From contig JAGGNK010008781.1 of NCBI GenBank assembly GCA_017590115.1, positions 6,675,371 to 6,739,370 of the forward strand: a DNA stretch of 64,000 bases, in the 5' to 3' direction. The notes beneath the pieces were generated by a model. It saw nothing but the letters and a program-made list of their open reading frames with translations. It was not told the DNA's origin and did no database searches. This document shows positions 1 through 10,243 of the stretch, in pieces. The first letter of the stretch is position 1. Each line of letters opens with the position of its first letter. This stretch comes from Montifringilla adamsi (lineage: Eukaryota > Chordata > Aves > Passeriformes > Passeridae). A program made the translations under genes and the position numbers.

Positions 1-1336
1 GTAACTGATTTGCACATATGGTTTTCACTCCTGTGGCTGGCAGCGTGTGTACAGGAGTTCTTGTAATAATAATTAGCTGTAAATATTTTGCATCTAATTC
101 TGAAAGGTTACTTCAAAGAAACATTTCGTCTTATCGCTCAGGATCTTTTCTGATGTCGAAATACACATTCATGAGTGAAGCACTGCAATTACAAGGATGT
201 TTAGAGAATCACAAAGGTATTTATTCTTGTCCTGGCTAGTTTATAGTAGCAAAAATTGCAAGTGGAAAGGCTAAGAAAATGTATTCTAAAAACAAACGTG
301 TAATTGTTTTGTTGAGAGTTAGAGTCAACAGTGTTTATTCATGAGGCTTAGCTGCCCCAGGCGAGAGCAATCAGACTGGAGGTACCACCTCCTGTATCCT
401 TGTTCTCTTTAATTGGAGCCATAGCCTTGGATGCCCCGAGGCAAAGGGCCGTCTCTAAATGTATTCTGTTCGGTTTATGAACATTTGAAAGTGCAGTGGA
501 AAAAAACATTCTTTTGTTTAGACAGTTTCAGACTTCCCCTCCCTTTTCTGTTCAGCAAGTGAAAATTGTATGTCAAAATTAAGCTCTTGAGCAGCTATAG
601 ATTTTGCATGTAATGTGATCCTCCGATGGCTAAATAGTTTTGGAGTGTTGTTGGGCCTGGGAGCGGAGCTGTGTGTCACCAGCAGGCTCTGGGATGGATG
701 AAGAGCTGCAGTCCTGCTCCAGTGCAGTCTGCACAGCCCTGGCACAGCCCCTCCTCGCTCCCTCGCCCCGCACACACCGGCTTTGAGGAAAATCAGAGCA
801 TATTTTAACAGTTGCACTGCAAATTCCTGTGTAACTTCACTTCTGCTGTAGCCCTGTGAGGGTACCTAGCACAGCCCCAGCCTGGGAGCAGGCTCAATAA
901 CAGATTCAATAAAACTCCTCTCCGGCTGCCTCCCAGCAGAAGCCCAGGTGGGGACACACAATGCAGGAGGCGGCGGCATCTGTTATTGAATCTCGCCCGG
1001 AGTTTATCCAAGCTCTTCCTGAGTGTTTTTCTACTCTCTCTACTGTATAATCCTGATTTCCTCATGATATCTTTATGCAACACAATGGTTAAGTGCTTTC
1101 TCCGTCTGTTGTCAGCACTGCCAGTATCAAACTGCTTGAAGCTTTTAGCTCCAAAATAAGAAGTGTGCTCTGTCTCGGGGTGAGAGTTCTTCCGTGCTCT
1201 CTTCAAGCATCAGTCTGGTCTGATGGATCCTGTCTCGAGGGAGAGCTCTCCACTTGAGACAGATATGCTGGTGGAGTGGATGGCTGTGATCCTGCAGCCT
1301 TGAGTCAGGCCTGAGTGAAAACAATAGCCCCAGCCT

Positions 1337-1362
1337 ATCTCATCTCATCTCATCTCATCTCT
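1337..1362. repeat. Short (CATCT)n microsatellite
   Basis: Four perfect tandem copies of CATCT occupy 1341-1360, with partial copies at both ends. It is a simple sequence repeat with no coding or regulatory role that can be read from it. Confidence 0.9.
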
Positions 1363-3294
1363 GAGAACAATCACGCTGGCCCCACACCCTGGCGTCCCAG
1401 CACCTTCAAGCCATCAGCACCAGCTCAGTGTGCAGTCCCTCGTGTGGTCTGTTCATGCTGTGTGCGAGGTGTTGGTGGTCAGATAGCATCTTGAAAAGAC
1501 GAGAAAACAAGAATACACCCCATCTCAGCGTGGCTTTCACATTGCCCCAGCCCGGTGCCTGGCCGTGCTACTCTGAGAGTTCAAGCAAGCAACACCCAAT
1601 GTTGTCATCGTGGTTTGCACATTCGAGGGCTGAACTGAGAGCACAAAATGAGCATCTGATATTGCACCCTGTGTGCACTTAGCCACCAATCCCCTCCTTT
1701 CTGGAAGGGTGTTAAGTGGTTTCCCCTGCCATTGGTGCTACTTCAGGTTAATTCTGTGCTGCTTCAAACCACCTTTGTCCCCCATTGTGTTCTACTGCAG
1801 TCACAAGCAGGCAAGAAGGGAAAGGGACGGTGTGGCAGGTGACTGATGGGATCAGTCCATGGCTCCAGAACACTTGTCCTTCACTGGTGGTGACTCACTG
1901 CCAGTTCCTCTGTAGGTCCATGCAAATAGAGGTTTGGAGCTCTTCAGAACCCTTTCAAGGGAATGGCCTTTCATCTCCCACATCCTCTTAAAACAATGTT
2001 ACTGAGTGGTTTGCCAGATATCCCAGATTTTCTAGGCTATCACTCCAGTTTTATCTTCACTGCAGCAAATAACGAGGCTTAAAAAAGCACCTGTTTATTT
2101 AGTTATTTCATACAACTGGCAAGGCTTAAGTCCTGTCCCTGAATGGTATCAATTCTAGTAAGAAGTATGTCATAGCCCTGGAGACTTTATCTAAATAATC
2201 ACAGCTTTCTGGAGTGCAGTTTTCAGATTTGAGTTATTAGATTTGAACTTCTGGTCTTCTTAGCAAAACACCTTCCCTTCCATCCTGTTTCCTTGCCCCT
2301 GATCCAAGGCTGAACTGTCTAGAGGATGGCATACTATTTGCTGCATATTTGCCTTGACAAATGGCTGATTCCCACTTGGATCCATGGGGGTTTGCTGTGC
2401 ACCAGGGACAGCAGGCTCCTTGGCTTCCTTGCTGAGAATATTTGTTTAAATGCAGCAAGTCCTTTCTCCAATGTTGTCTTTGCAGAATGTGGAGGGGTGA
2501 GCCTTTTGATGTTTATATTTACAGTGTTTTCACATCTGGATGTCATTTGTGACACAGGCTCTCCTCCTTCTTCTATCCCTGTGTCTTCCTGTAAAATACA
2601 TTTTGAACATACAAGCTCATGTGGCTTTAATGTGTGGTAGTCGGCCAATGCATTTAGCAGGCCTGTAGTAGGCCAATAAAGAGGTACCTTGGGTCGTGCT
2701 GTGCGCTCTTGTAAATTTATCCCGAATTAACCCTGATTGGCATCCAGCTCCCCTGCTGTAAAGTTACAGATGTGCATGCTCTCCAACATCTGCTGCTTCG
2801 TGAGGAGCTGTGCCATAAATCCACAACCCCCCCCCACCCGTGACCTGCAGTCTGGGCTGAGGGTTTGGGGATGCTCGTGCTCCCCAATCGGGGTGGGTAC
2901 CTGCAGGAGGCAGGTGGCAGCTCTCCTGACACAAGGGAAGCTCCATCCTTGCGTTTTCACATGAAAATCCCGTTGGTGTTGCAAGAGGGTGTTCTTCTCC
3001 CTGAGCAACACCGAGGTACAGCCTCCAGTGTGGATCCTTCTTGTGGCTCCCCATTTCACGCAAGTGGTTTGAATATCCTCGTCCAACAGGTTTCTTTGGG
3101 GCTCGTATTAATTCAGCTTCATCTTTTAAAATGCAAACTTGGGCATGGCAGAGCAGGCTCTTTCTGCTGCCTTCACTTGCAGAGGAAAGCCGGGGGATGA
3201 GATCAGTCAGAGCAGCCAGAGCGTCGCTGCAGTCCTGCAGCCAGCCAGGATGCAAAGGGAAAAACATACCCATCAATTTCTAAATGTCAGCTGA

Positions 3295-3460
3295 GATCCC
3301 CTGGAAATTATTTATTGCATCTGCTGTCGTATTTAATGATTTAACAATATACTAATAATCATAATATATTAACTTTCTGTAGTGATATACCAATCAATAT
3401 AAAATAATGAACACATCTAATGGATTTAATAGTATACAGATGTTTACCGCCTTTCTCCCT
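3295..3460. promoter_or_regulatory. AT-rich candidate conserved element upstream of promoter
   Basis: This AT-rich block lies about 2 kb upstream of the putative first exon. It has many TAAT/ATTA homeodomain-type cores and an AACAAT SOX-like core, and it stands out from the GC-richer sequence on each side. The composition resembles vertebrate conserved non-coding enhancers. That is the only basis for the call, and alignment to other birds would be needed to support it. Confidence 0.25.
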
Positions 3461-3724
3461 GAAGATTTTCAGATAATTCCTGCAGGCCAGCTGAAGACCA
3501 AGCTCAGGCAGCTCCTTTCCCCTACCCCAGGGGCAGTCACAGTGCTGGGGCCATTTGGGGACATCCCAAAATCCTGCTGAGTGAGGGCCAGCAGTGCAGA
3601 GCGGGGTGTTGGGGTGCAGAACAGGCTGTGGGGTGCAGGCTGAGTGAACAGGGGCTGTGCTGGGGGCTCGTGGGAGTGACACCCCCATCCCACACGGGCA
3701 GAGGAGGGCAGGGGCTGGCCCCAT

Positions 3725-3925
3725 CCCGTGAGTCACGTTTACTGCAGCAGGTGCTAACCAGGCATGTCAGGCATCGGGATTGCCGGCCCTGTGGCCATTG
3801 ATTAACCATTTATTAAAGCACCTGTGAATCACGGCAATAGTAATTATATTTTAAATATACCTACTAACAACTGTTTTGCAATGGGGAAGGTTAATCACGA
3901 TTAAACATTTCCTTTGCTTTTCTCC
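3725..3925. promoter_or_regulatory. Candidate enhancer with paired E-boxes and homeodomain cores
   Basis: Two E-boxes of the same type face each other: CAGGTG at 3748-3753 and CACCTG at 3819-3824. Between and after them are several ATTA/TAAT cores, including TAATTA at 3841-3846, and a TTAATCACGATTAA inverted motif near 3891-3904. This dense mix in unique sequence just upstream of a CpG-island promoter suggests a proximal regulatory element. No expression or conservation evidence is available. Confidence 0.3.
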
Positions 3926-4029
3926 TCTCCCTCTGCCCGGAACCAAATCCCCTGGGGGTCCAAATGCATCTCAGGGACACAGGAGGCTGCAACTAACATG
4001 GAAAACAGGGAAAGGAGCCCAACCTCAGC

Positions 4030-4450
4030 CCATCCACAGGCTGGTGGGGGGCAGGGAGCGTGCACACACACGCACACCAGGGATGCACACACCTGGGCAT
4101 TCAGAGAGCACTGACACGCTTCACCCATCCTTCAACTGTGCACACACACACACACACACGCACAGAGGCCGTGCACACACTGGCTGTGCACACGGACACG
4201 GCACATGCACTGCATGGAGCCGCAGACCACGGACACAGACTAGACACAGGGACACAGTGCACACATGGACACAGACTGTGCACACGGACACAGACTGTAC
4301 ACACACGGACACACACTGCACACACAGACACAGACTGTACACACGGACACACACTGCACACACGGACACAGACTGTACACACGGACACAGACTGTGCACA
4401 CGTACAGTGCACACGGGGACAGCGCACACACACAGATCGCATACACGGCT
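4030..4450. repeat. CA-rich minisatellite, roughly 19-bp units
   Basis: The tract opens with irregular CACACA sequence and a (CA)n run near 4138-4160. At about 4260-4400 it becomes a regular minisatellite with units of about 19 bp built on CACGGACACAGACTGT, ending variably in TG, TA or CA. Alternating purine-pyrimidine sequence of this kind can adopt Z-DNA. Long open frames across it on both strands arise only because the units lack stop codons. It sits directly against the CpG island and about 250 bp from an assembly gap, so its true length may be misassembled. Confidence 0.85.
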
Positions 4451-4700
4451 CACGCACACCTGCCACGCAGACACACCCCGTGCACCTGGATGTGGGCCGT
4501 GTCCGCACGGCCCCTGCACACCTGCGCCCGTGTGCGCGCCCAGGCAGCCCCGGGGCCGGGAGCGGGCGCCGTGCACGCGCACACGGTCGCTGGCATTCAC
4601 GCCCTGCCGCTGGACTCGGGCTCCCTCTCGCCCCTCTGGCGTCCCCCGCCCGCGCGCCCCCGCGGCGCGCGCTCCGCGCCCGCTGCCCCGACGGCGGGTC

Positions 4701-4743
4701 NNNNNNNNNNNNNNNNNNNNNNNNNNNNNNNNNNNNNNNNNNN
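4701..4743. other. Assembly gap of 43 N
   Basis: There are 43 consecutive undetermined bases in the most GC-rich part of the island, next to the minisatellite. The real gap size is unknown. Any open frame drawn across it is meaningless. Confidence 1.
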
Positions 4744-4982
4744 CGCCGCGGAGCGCCCGGGGAGCGGCACCGCCGCCGCGGAGCGGAGCGGGCTCGGCGC
4801 GGTGCCTCCCCGTCCATGCTTGGGAATAATGGCTACCGAGGCGTGAACCACGAAAAGAAAGAAAGAAACCCGCCGCCGGGGGAAGCCCCTGGATGGGGCC
4901 GGGCTGGTGCTGCCTGCGGAGCTGAGCGTTCCTCTGCTCCCCTCCTCGGATGCCGGCCGGAGCCGCCGCCTGGGTCGCTTGC

Positions 4983-5025
4983 TTTTTTTTTTTTTTTTTT
5001 GTGGTTTTTTTTTTTTTTTTTTTTT
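4983..5025. repeat. Two adjacent T homopolymers (T18 and T21)
   Basis: T18 at 4983-5000 and T21 at 5005-5025 are separated only by GTGG. They interrupt the CpG island about 450 bp upstream of the candidate start codon. An A18 run lies 147 bp downstream at 5172-5189, so the two are complementary in orientation. Lengths of such homopolymers are unreliable in assemblies. Confidence 0.9.
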
Positions 5026-5171
5026 GGTGCGTCTGTGGGCTTTTCACCCCTTCGTGTGTTTTTGGTCCCGCGGGTGATGGACCCGTAGCGCCGTCTGCGC
5101 GGCGGCGCCGGAGCTGAGCGGCCGCGGGGGCACAAACTTTGAGCCCCGGGTTCGACCGAGGGGAGAGAGGG

Positions 5172-5189
5172 AAAAAAAAAAAAAAAAAA
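5172..5189. repeat. A18 homopolymer followed by purine-rich tract
   Basis: Eighteen A residues are followed by an A/G-rich stretch to about 5,230. With the upstream T runs this forms an inverted-repeat arrangement inside the promoter region. Poly(dA:dT) tracts are known to disfavour nucleosomes, so a role in keeping the promoter open is possible but inferred. Confidence 0.85.
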
Positions 5190-5459
5190 CCAAGGGGAAA
5201 AAAATAAAAAGAAGGAAAAAAAGCGAGGAGACGCTGTGCCTGCAGCCCCAGGAAGAGCGGAGGGAAGGAGCGAGCGGCGGAGGACCGCGGCGGGAGGAGG
5301 AGGAGGCGGGGGCCGGCGGGACCCCCGGGGCAGCTCCGGGCCGGGAGCCGCGTTGTGCTGCTGCGGGGGGGCCCCGAGCGGCTCCGCTCCGCGCCGCGCC
5401 CGCCCGGCCGCGCCCGGAGGATCATCCCGCGGGGGCCCGGCGGGCCGGCGGGGCTCGCC

Positions 5460-5478
5460 ATGGTCTGCGCGCCGCGCG
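5460..5478 (+). CDS. Putative first coding exon (start codon and 5' end) of an unidentified gene
   Basis: An ATG at 5460 sits in a near-ideal Kozak context (GCC before, G after). Nineteen bases later comes a consensus splice donor, GCG|GTGAGT, with GT at 5479-5480. The six complete codons give M-V-C-A-P-R and one base is left over, so the donor is phase 1. The 5' end of the exon cannot be placed and most of it would be untranslated. A second frame, which ends on a codon boundary at the donor, is open from 5143 back to a stop at 5140-5142. It has no ATG, only a GTG at 5236, so this exon could instead be untranslated or start at a near-cognate codon. I do not recognise the gene. The island, Kozak context and donor support an exon; the coding frame is less sure. 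Confidence 0.45.
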
Positions 5479-8400
5479 GTGAGTAGCGGGTGGGAGCCCT
5501 CCGGACCGGGGACCCCCCAGCCCCGGGGATTTCTGGTCCCCTCCCCGAGCCCCGTTCCTCGGCGGGGGAAGTGTTTTCCAGCCGGCGAGCTGGCGGCTTT
5601 GCGGTCAGCCGAGGGGAGGAAATCGCCGTTCTTCCCGCCGGGGTGGTGGTGGCTCCGTGCGTGCGGTCTGTGTGTGTTTCTCTTTTTCTTCTTTCCGTCT
5701 TGCGCCGTTTTCGGTGCAGCCGGAGAGGTTGGTTCGGTTTTCCCGGCCGCGCTGCCGGCCCCGCCAGCCCCGGTGCATTCCTCGGGGCGGTTCGCTCCGC
5801 GTTCTCCCGAGCCGGGCTCGGGATGCGGACGGGCAGGAGCCGCTCATTGCCCATTCCCGGAGGCGAACCCAGGAGCTCTCCGAGCAGAATTACGGAGGTT
5901 TTTTTTGCGGGAGAAACTGGGTGTGTTTAAATAAAACATAAGACAAGAAAAAGGCGCAGCAGTGCGGAGCTGCTTGGATGCGATGCGCTCCCCAGCTGCC
6001 TTTTCCTTTCTTTTTTTTTTTTTTTTCACCCCATTTCGCACATTCCTCCAGTGCGACCGCATCCCCCTTCCCACCCTCGCGGGAGCGGGGAGGGTGAATA
6101 ATAAATATTGAAGCTCTGCCTTCTCCGGGCGGCAGCTCCCGAGCCGGGGCAGCGCGGGTGACCCGGGGGACACGGCTGCTCCCCCCGAGCCCCCCGCGGG
6201 TGGCCGTGCCGGCTCCCCGGCCGTCTCGGTGCTCCCCTTGAGCGGAATATCGCGACTTGGCTCTGCCGGGTGTTGCTGGCTGGCTGGCGCTGTAGCCGGC
6301 TGCCGGATGAGGCCGGTGTTGGTCTGGGATTTCTGGCTGTTGAAAACGGTAACAAACTCAAAAATCCGTGCCCGGCGGTTTAACCCCTTCGGTGCGGCCA
6401 CAGCCCCTTTACCACAAGGAATAGCAAGTCTGAAAATGGTCGTCGTGGATTTTTTTTTATTATTATTTTTTTCCCCCCCCCGTGTGTCTTTTGGCAGGAG
6501 AAATCGCCGCCGCTCCCGGGCCGGGCAGGTGGTGCGGGCCAGGCTGGATCGCGGGGTGCGGGGCTGCCGGGCTCTGCTCCCCTCCCCGCGCCTGCTGCGG
6601 GGCCCCTCTGCTTAGCCTGAATGAAAAATTTAATCCAATTAAGAAATTAAACCTTGTATGTTTAAAGTGACAAATTTGAGAAGGGGCGGGGGAGGCGAAA
6701 TAAGATTTCCAGGTCACTGGTTAACTAAAGATGGTTTGGAGAAAGAGCTCGGGAATAAGGTGAGGGCAGAGGGAAGGAAAGAAGGACCTTTTTAAATGGC
6801 AAAGGCTTGTTTTTCTCCCTGGAATTTAAACTGGTTTTTAGGCTTGTAAAATCTTCTTGAAGTTGCGAATTTATCTCAGGAGGCTGCTTGGCAGCTAATC
6901 TTCTCAAGGCATGTCCTGATTTTTTGTAACGTTACAGTATCTGAGGTCCTTTTAACCTAATTTTGTAACAAAGATAATTTCTTGTTATGTAAGTTACTGT
7001 TCTGAATGATTGCTTTGGGTCTTGGAGAGCGTCCTTAACTGGTCTCCCCTGTGCCACAGAAAGTGGAATTATTTACTTCGTTATCAATTCTTGAAAGAAA
7101 GCCTTGCTCAACTGGAAAAGGCTGCCAAGGTATTACAGGAAAACAGAGTCTTACCATTCTTCTTTCTAGAGAGTTAAATCTTTGGTCATCCCTGATCAGA
7201 ATTTACTTCAGAGGTTTATGTTTATGTATAAATCCGATTTTCCCCACATACGGACTTACAAGGGTGAGCTGCTTGAATTATACACACGGCATTAACTTCC
7301 CACAAGTGGCAGGCTCCTAATGCTCTCAAGAATCTTCTTCTTTGCTGACAGCAGTTCCCTAAAACTGCCCTGTGCTAAAGCCAAAAGGCACCAGCTTGAG
7401 ATGCCTGATTTTCTTTTCCAGTGGAGATTAATGCTATAAGACAAGGCAGGCAATATTTTATTTAGCTGGATACCAAGTTTTCATTAGCATACAGTGGATT
7501 TGTTGGTTTGGTTTTTGTTTTTGTTTTTGTTTTTTTTTTAATTTATTTTGTTTGGAAGGTGGGCTATTCTGAGTGAAACCTTAAGCCTTGTTTATCTGAG
7601 AGGGGCAGTCTGTTCTCATAAACAAACGAAGGAGTAAAATATATCCCAGTGTTATTCTATCAGGACATGCAGTCATCTGCTGGACCTTGTGGCCTGGGCT
7701 GCCTAAATCAAATAGCAGTGTCACACGTAGCTCTGGTATTTTGAAGTTTAAAAAGGGATTGGAGTATGTCTCCAGTTCCAGTGGCAAACTGCACATATTT
7801 AGCAGTAGTTGATATTTATTTTCCTCTTATTTTCAAGGATGTGCCATCTTCAAGTGTTAACTTAGAGCAAGGGGTATAAATATTACTGTTTGCTGTTGCT
7901 GCTCTTTAAAGTAAAACCTGGTGGGATGTTTGGTGGTGATATGTTAGACAGAAGTGGCAGTGAAAAGGGCTACATTCTTCAGCTGGCTGGTCTGTGCAGT
8001 ATGGTACTTTTGGGGAGCACAGATGTTTATGTCATTTTCTGCTTTAAATATTGTTTTTCTTTCTTTTTTCTTTTTTTCTTTTTTATTCCTTGATTCACTG
8101 CATCCTTATGTTGAATGACCCGCAATGTCTAGGGCTTGTGGTGTCTCAGTACACTGGAATATGAAACAGTCTTTAAAATCCATTCAAATAAAATTATTAG
8201 TATCATCAGGTTAGGAAATGTAAGATGGTTAATTTTAATGACTTTAGGAATTTGCAAGATCTGAGGTTAGGCAGGTATAAGAATGTGTTACTCCTTGCTT
8301 AATAGCACGTTTGAGGAAAGATTGGCATCATGCATCAGAAATGGAAATTTTAGGATCTCCTGGAAGATTTTTTTTTTATCCTTCTGAATAAAGATGGAAA

Positions 8401-9399
8401 TTCTAAACTAGGTAAAGAAACATATGGTTTTACCAGAAATGATTTCCTAGACTGATCAATTACTAGGAGATGTAATGAGAAATATACTCCTTAGGGGGAG
8501 GAAGGAGGGATTGCCATTACATAATATCCCTTGGGAGAATTTCTGTATCGCATAATGAGGTTGATGATGGAGCATTTGGGGAAAATGCCTATGGATAGGA
8601 ATTTGTTCTTCAGATTTCCATCAGGAAAACGTATTACTGGGAAACAAGCTTGTTAGAAGTAGTACTGATATGTTAGTAGGTGGGTGCTTTGCCTCCATAC
8701 ACATTTCTTTTGTTCTCATAACTACTGTGTAAGAGATTAGGTAACTCCAAGATTGAAACATCCGCAGAATGAGAGATGTCAGTGGATAATTTCCTCATTT
8801 ACTTAACACCAAGGGTAAACCATTAAGGACTTATGTTCTGTTCTAGGCTTTGTTAAATTATTTGTCTATTGAAAACAGGTCCTGAGGAGAAGTAAATCGC
8901 TAGCCTTAATGGAGGAAACTCCAATTGACTTATCCTCATGCTGATGAAAATGAAATATATAGAAACATATATAGGTGATGTGTGGATTCAGCAAAACTTG
9001 GTAGCTGGACACATTTTCAGAGTCTTTGTGATATCCTGAAGATCACCTAGGAGTTGTCTTTGAGATGGAGAAGCGAGCGCTTGTTAGAAGTTACTTAAAT
9101 CGTCTTACTCTTTTAGCAGCAGTTGCCTTAAGGAGGTAAATAATCCATTTCCACACACCTGCCCTTCAGCACTGTTGATGCTCGGAGTACGGAGAGGCTC
9201 CAGGCGCCACAGCCTGGCCCAGAGGTGTTAAAACCAACAGAGGAAAAGGTGAACAACCTTCGCACCTCTGTCACTGCTGGGGAATTTGCCTAATTTGAGC
9301 TGCTCATTTAAAACCTCGAGCGCTGGTGATTTTAGCAGTGTTTCAGATGGCTCGGCCAGCTTCTGTCCCTGGAGTTGCAAATGCGTTCCAGCTTTGCGG

Positions 9400-9599
9400 C
9401 TTCCTCTGGCGGTCGGCTTGCGGGGCGCGGTGCCGCGGGCGGTGCGGGGCTGCCGGGCTCGGTCCCGGCTCCGGGGCTCGCTGCGGGCCCGGCGGCGCTC
9501 GGAGCGCGGCTGCGCCACCGTGCGGCCGCGGGCGCGCACTGCGCCCAGGTGCGCCCCCAGCACCGCCCCGGCCGCGGGGCTGCGCCAGCTCGGGCCACT
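9400..9599. promoter_or_regulatory. Intronic GC/CpG-rich patch next to minisatellite
   Basis: About 200 bp of very GC- and CpG-rich sequence appears abruptly in AT-rich intron and runs directly into the 58-bp repeat array. It could be a small orphan CpG island, an alternative promoter, or GC-rich sequence gained with the repeat. No TATA box, recognisable start exon or other promoter element decides between these. Confidence 0.4.
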
Positions 9600-10243
9600 G
9601 TCACTTGTGTCACTTACCTGTGCTCAGCCGTGAGATCCTGCCCCAGCTTGGGGCACTGTCACTTGTGTCACTTACCTGTGCTCAGCTGCGACATCCTGCC
9701 CCAGCTCGGGCCACTGTCACTTGTGTCACTTACCTGTGCTCAGCTGCGACATCCTGCCCCAGCTCGGGGCACTGTCACTTGTGTCACTTACCTGTGCTCA
9801 GCTGCGACATCCTGCCCCAGCTCGGGGCACTGTCACTTGTGTCACCTGTGCTCAGCTGCGACATCCTGCCCCAGCTTGGGCCAGTGTCACTTGTGTCACT
9901 TGCCTGTGCTCAGCTGTGACATTCTGCCCCAGCTCGGGCCAGTGTCACTTACCTGTGCTCAGCTGCGACATTCTGCCCCAGCTCGGGCCAGTGTCACTTG
10001 TGTCACTTACCTGTGCTCAGCAGCGACATCCTGCCCCAGCTCGGGCCAGTGTCATTTACCTGTGCTCAGCAGCGACATCCTGCCCCAGCTCGGGCCAGTG
10101 TCACTTGTGTCACTTACCCGTGCTCAGCCATGAGATCCTGCCCCAGCTCGGGGCACTGTCACTTGTGTCACTTACCTGTGCTCAGCTGTGACATCCTGCC
10201 CCAGCTCGGGGCACTGTCACTTACCTGTCCTCAGCCACGAGAC
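9600..10243. repeat. 58-bp minisatellite, 12 units
   Basis: Units begin at 9600, 9658, 9716, 9774, 9832, 9886, 9944, 9993, 10051, 10100, 10158 and 10216. Most are exactly 58 bp; one is 54 bp and two are 49 bp. The 49-bp units lack the inner TTGTGTCAC and the 54-bp unit lacks a TTAC. Units 6-10 share a GGGCCAGTG variant, whereas the outer ones have CACTG, which shows local homogenisation. The core holds CACTTACCTGTGCTCAGC; its complement contains the splice-donor consensus CAG|GTAAGTG. Because 58 is not a multiple of three and the unit has no stop in any frame, all three + frames stay open. These frames should not be called genes. Confidence 0.97.

Larger units (their letters stand above)
1..4030. 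other. Non-coding upstream flank
   Basis: No convincing exon or gene is visible here. Open frames are short, overlap on both strands and lack splice-site context or recognisable protein features. The stretch contains a short pentanucleotide repeat near 1.34 kb, a run of nine C near 2.83 kb and two AT-rich blocks listed separately. GC content rises towards the CpG island on the right. It is most simply intergenic sequence or the distal promoter of the gene starting near 5.4 kb. An unannotated lncRNA cannot be excluded. Confidence 0.6.
4480..6650. promoter_or_regulatory. CpG-island promoter region
   Basis: GC content and CpG density jump sharply across this interval, which holds GC-box-like runs (GGGGCGGG at 6681-6688 lies just beyond the edge) and no TATA box at a plausible spacing. 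This is typical of a broad vertebrate CpG-island promoter. It encloses the putative first exon and its donor at 5479-5480. The exact transcription start cannot be placed; somewhere between about 5,100 and 5,430 is plausible. Very long open frames on both strands, including one of 577 codons on the minus strand, are expected in CpG islands and are not treated as genes. Confidence 0.8.

Noticed and set aside
3876..5088. Two + strand open frames of 317 and 342 codons rich in His-Thr-Asp
   Set aside because: They are translations of the CACGGACACAGACTGT-type repeat and run through undetermined bases.
4121..5854. 577-codon minus-strand open frame
   Set aside because: It crosses the 43-N gap, the CA minisatellite and homopolymers and lies in a CpG island, where stop codons are rare by composition. 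It has low-complexity sequence and no domain.
9375..10133. 252-codon + strand open frame with repeated cysteine-containing blocks
   Set aside because: It is produced by the stop-free 58-bp minisatellite; overlapping frames are equally open and no family or splice context supports a protein.
9600..10243. Possible CRISPR array
   Set aside because: The 58-bp units are directly tandem with no unique spacers, and the surroundings are vertebrate intron. It is a minisatellite.
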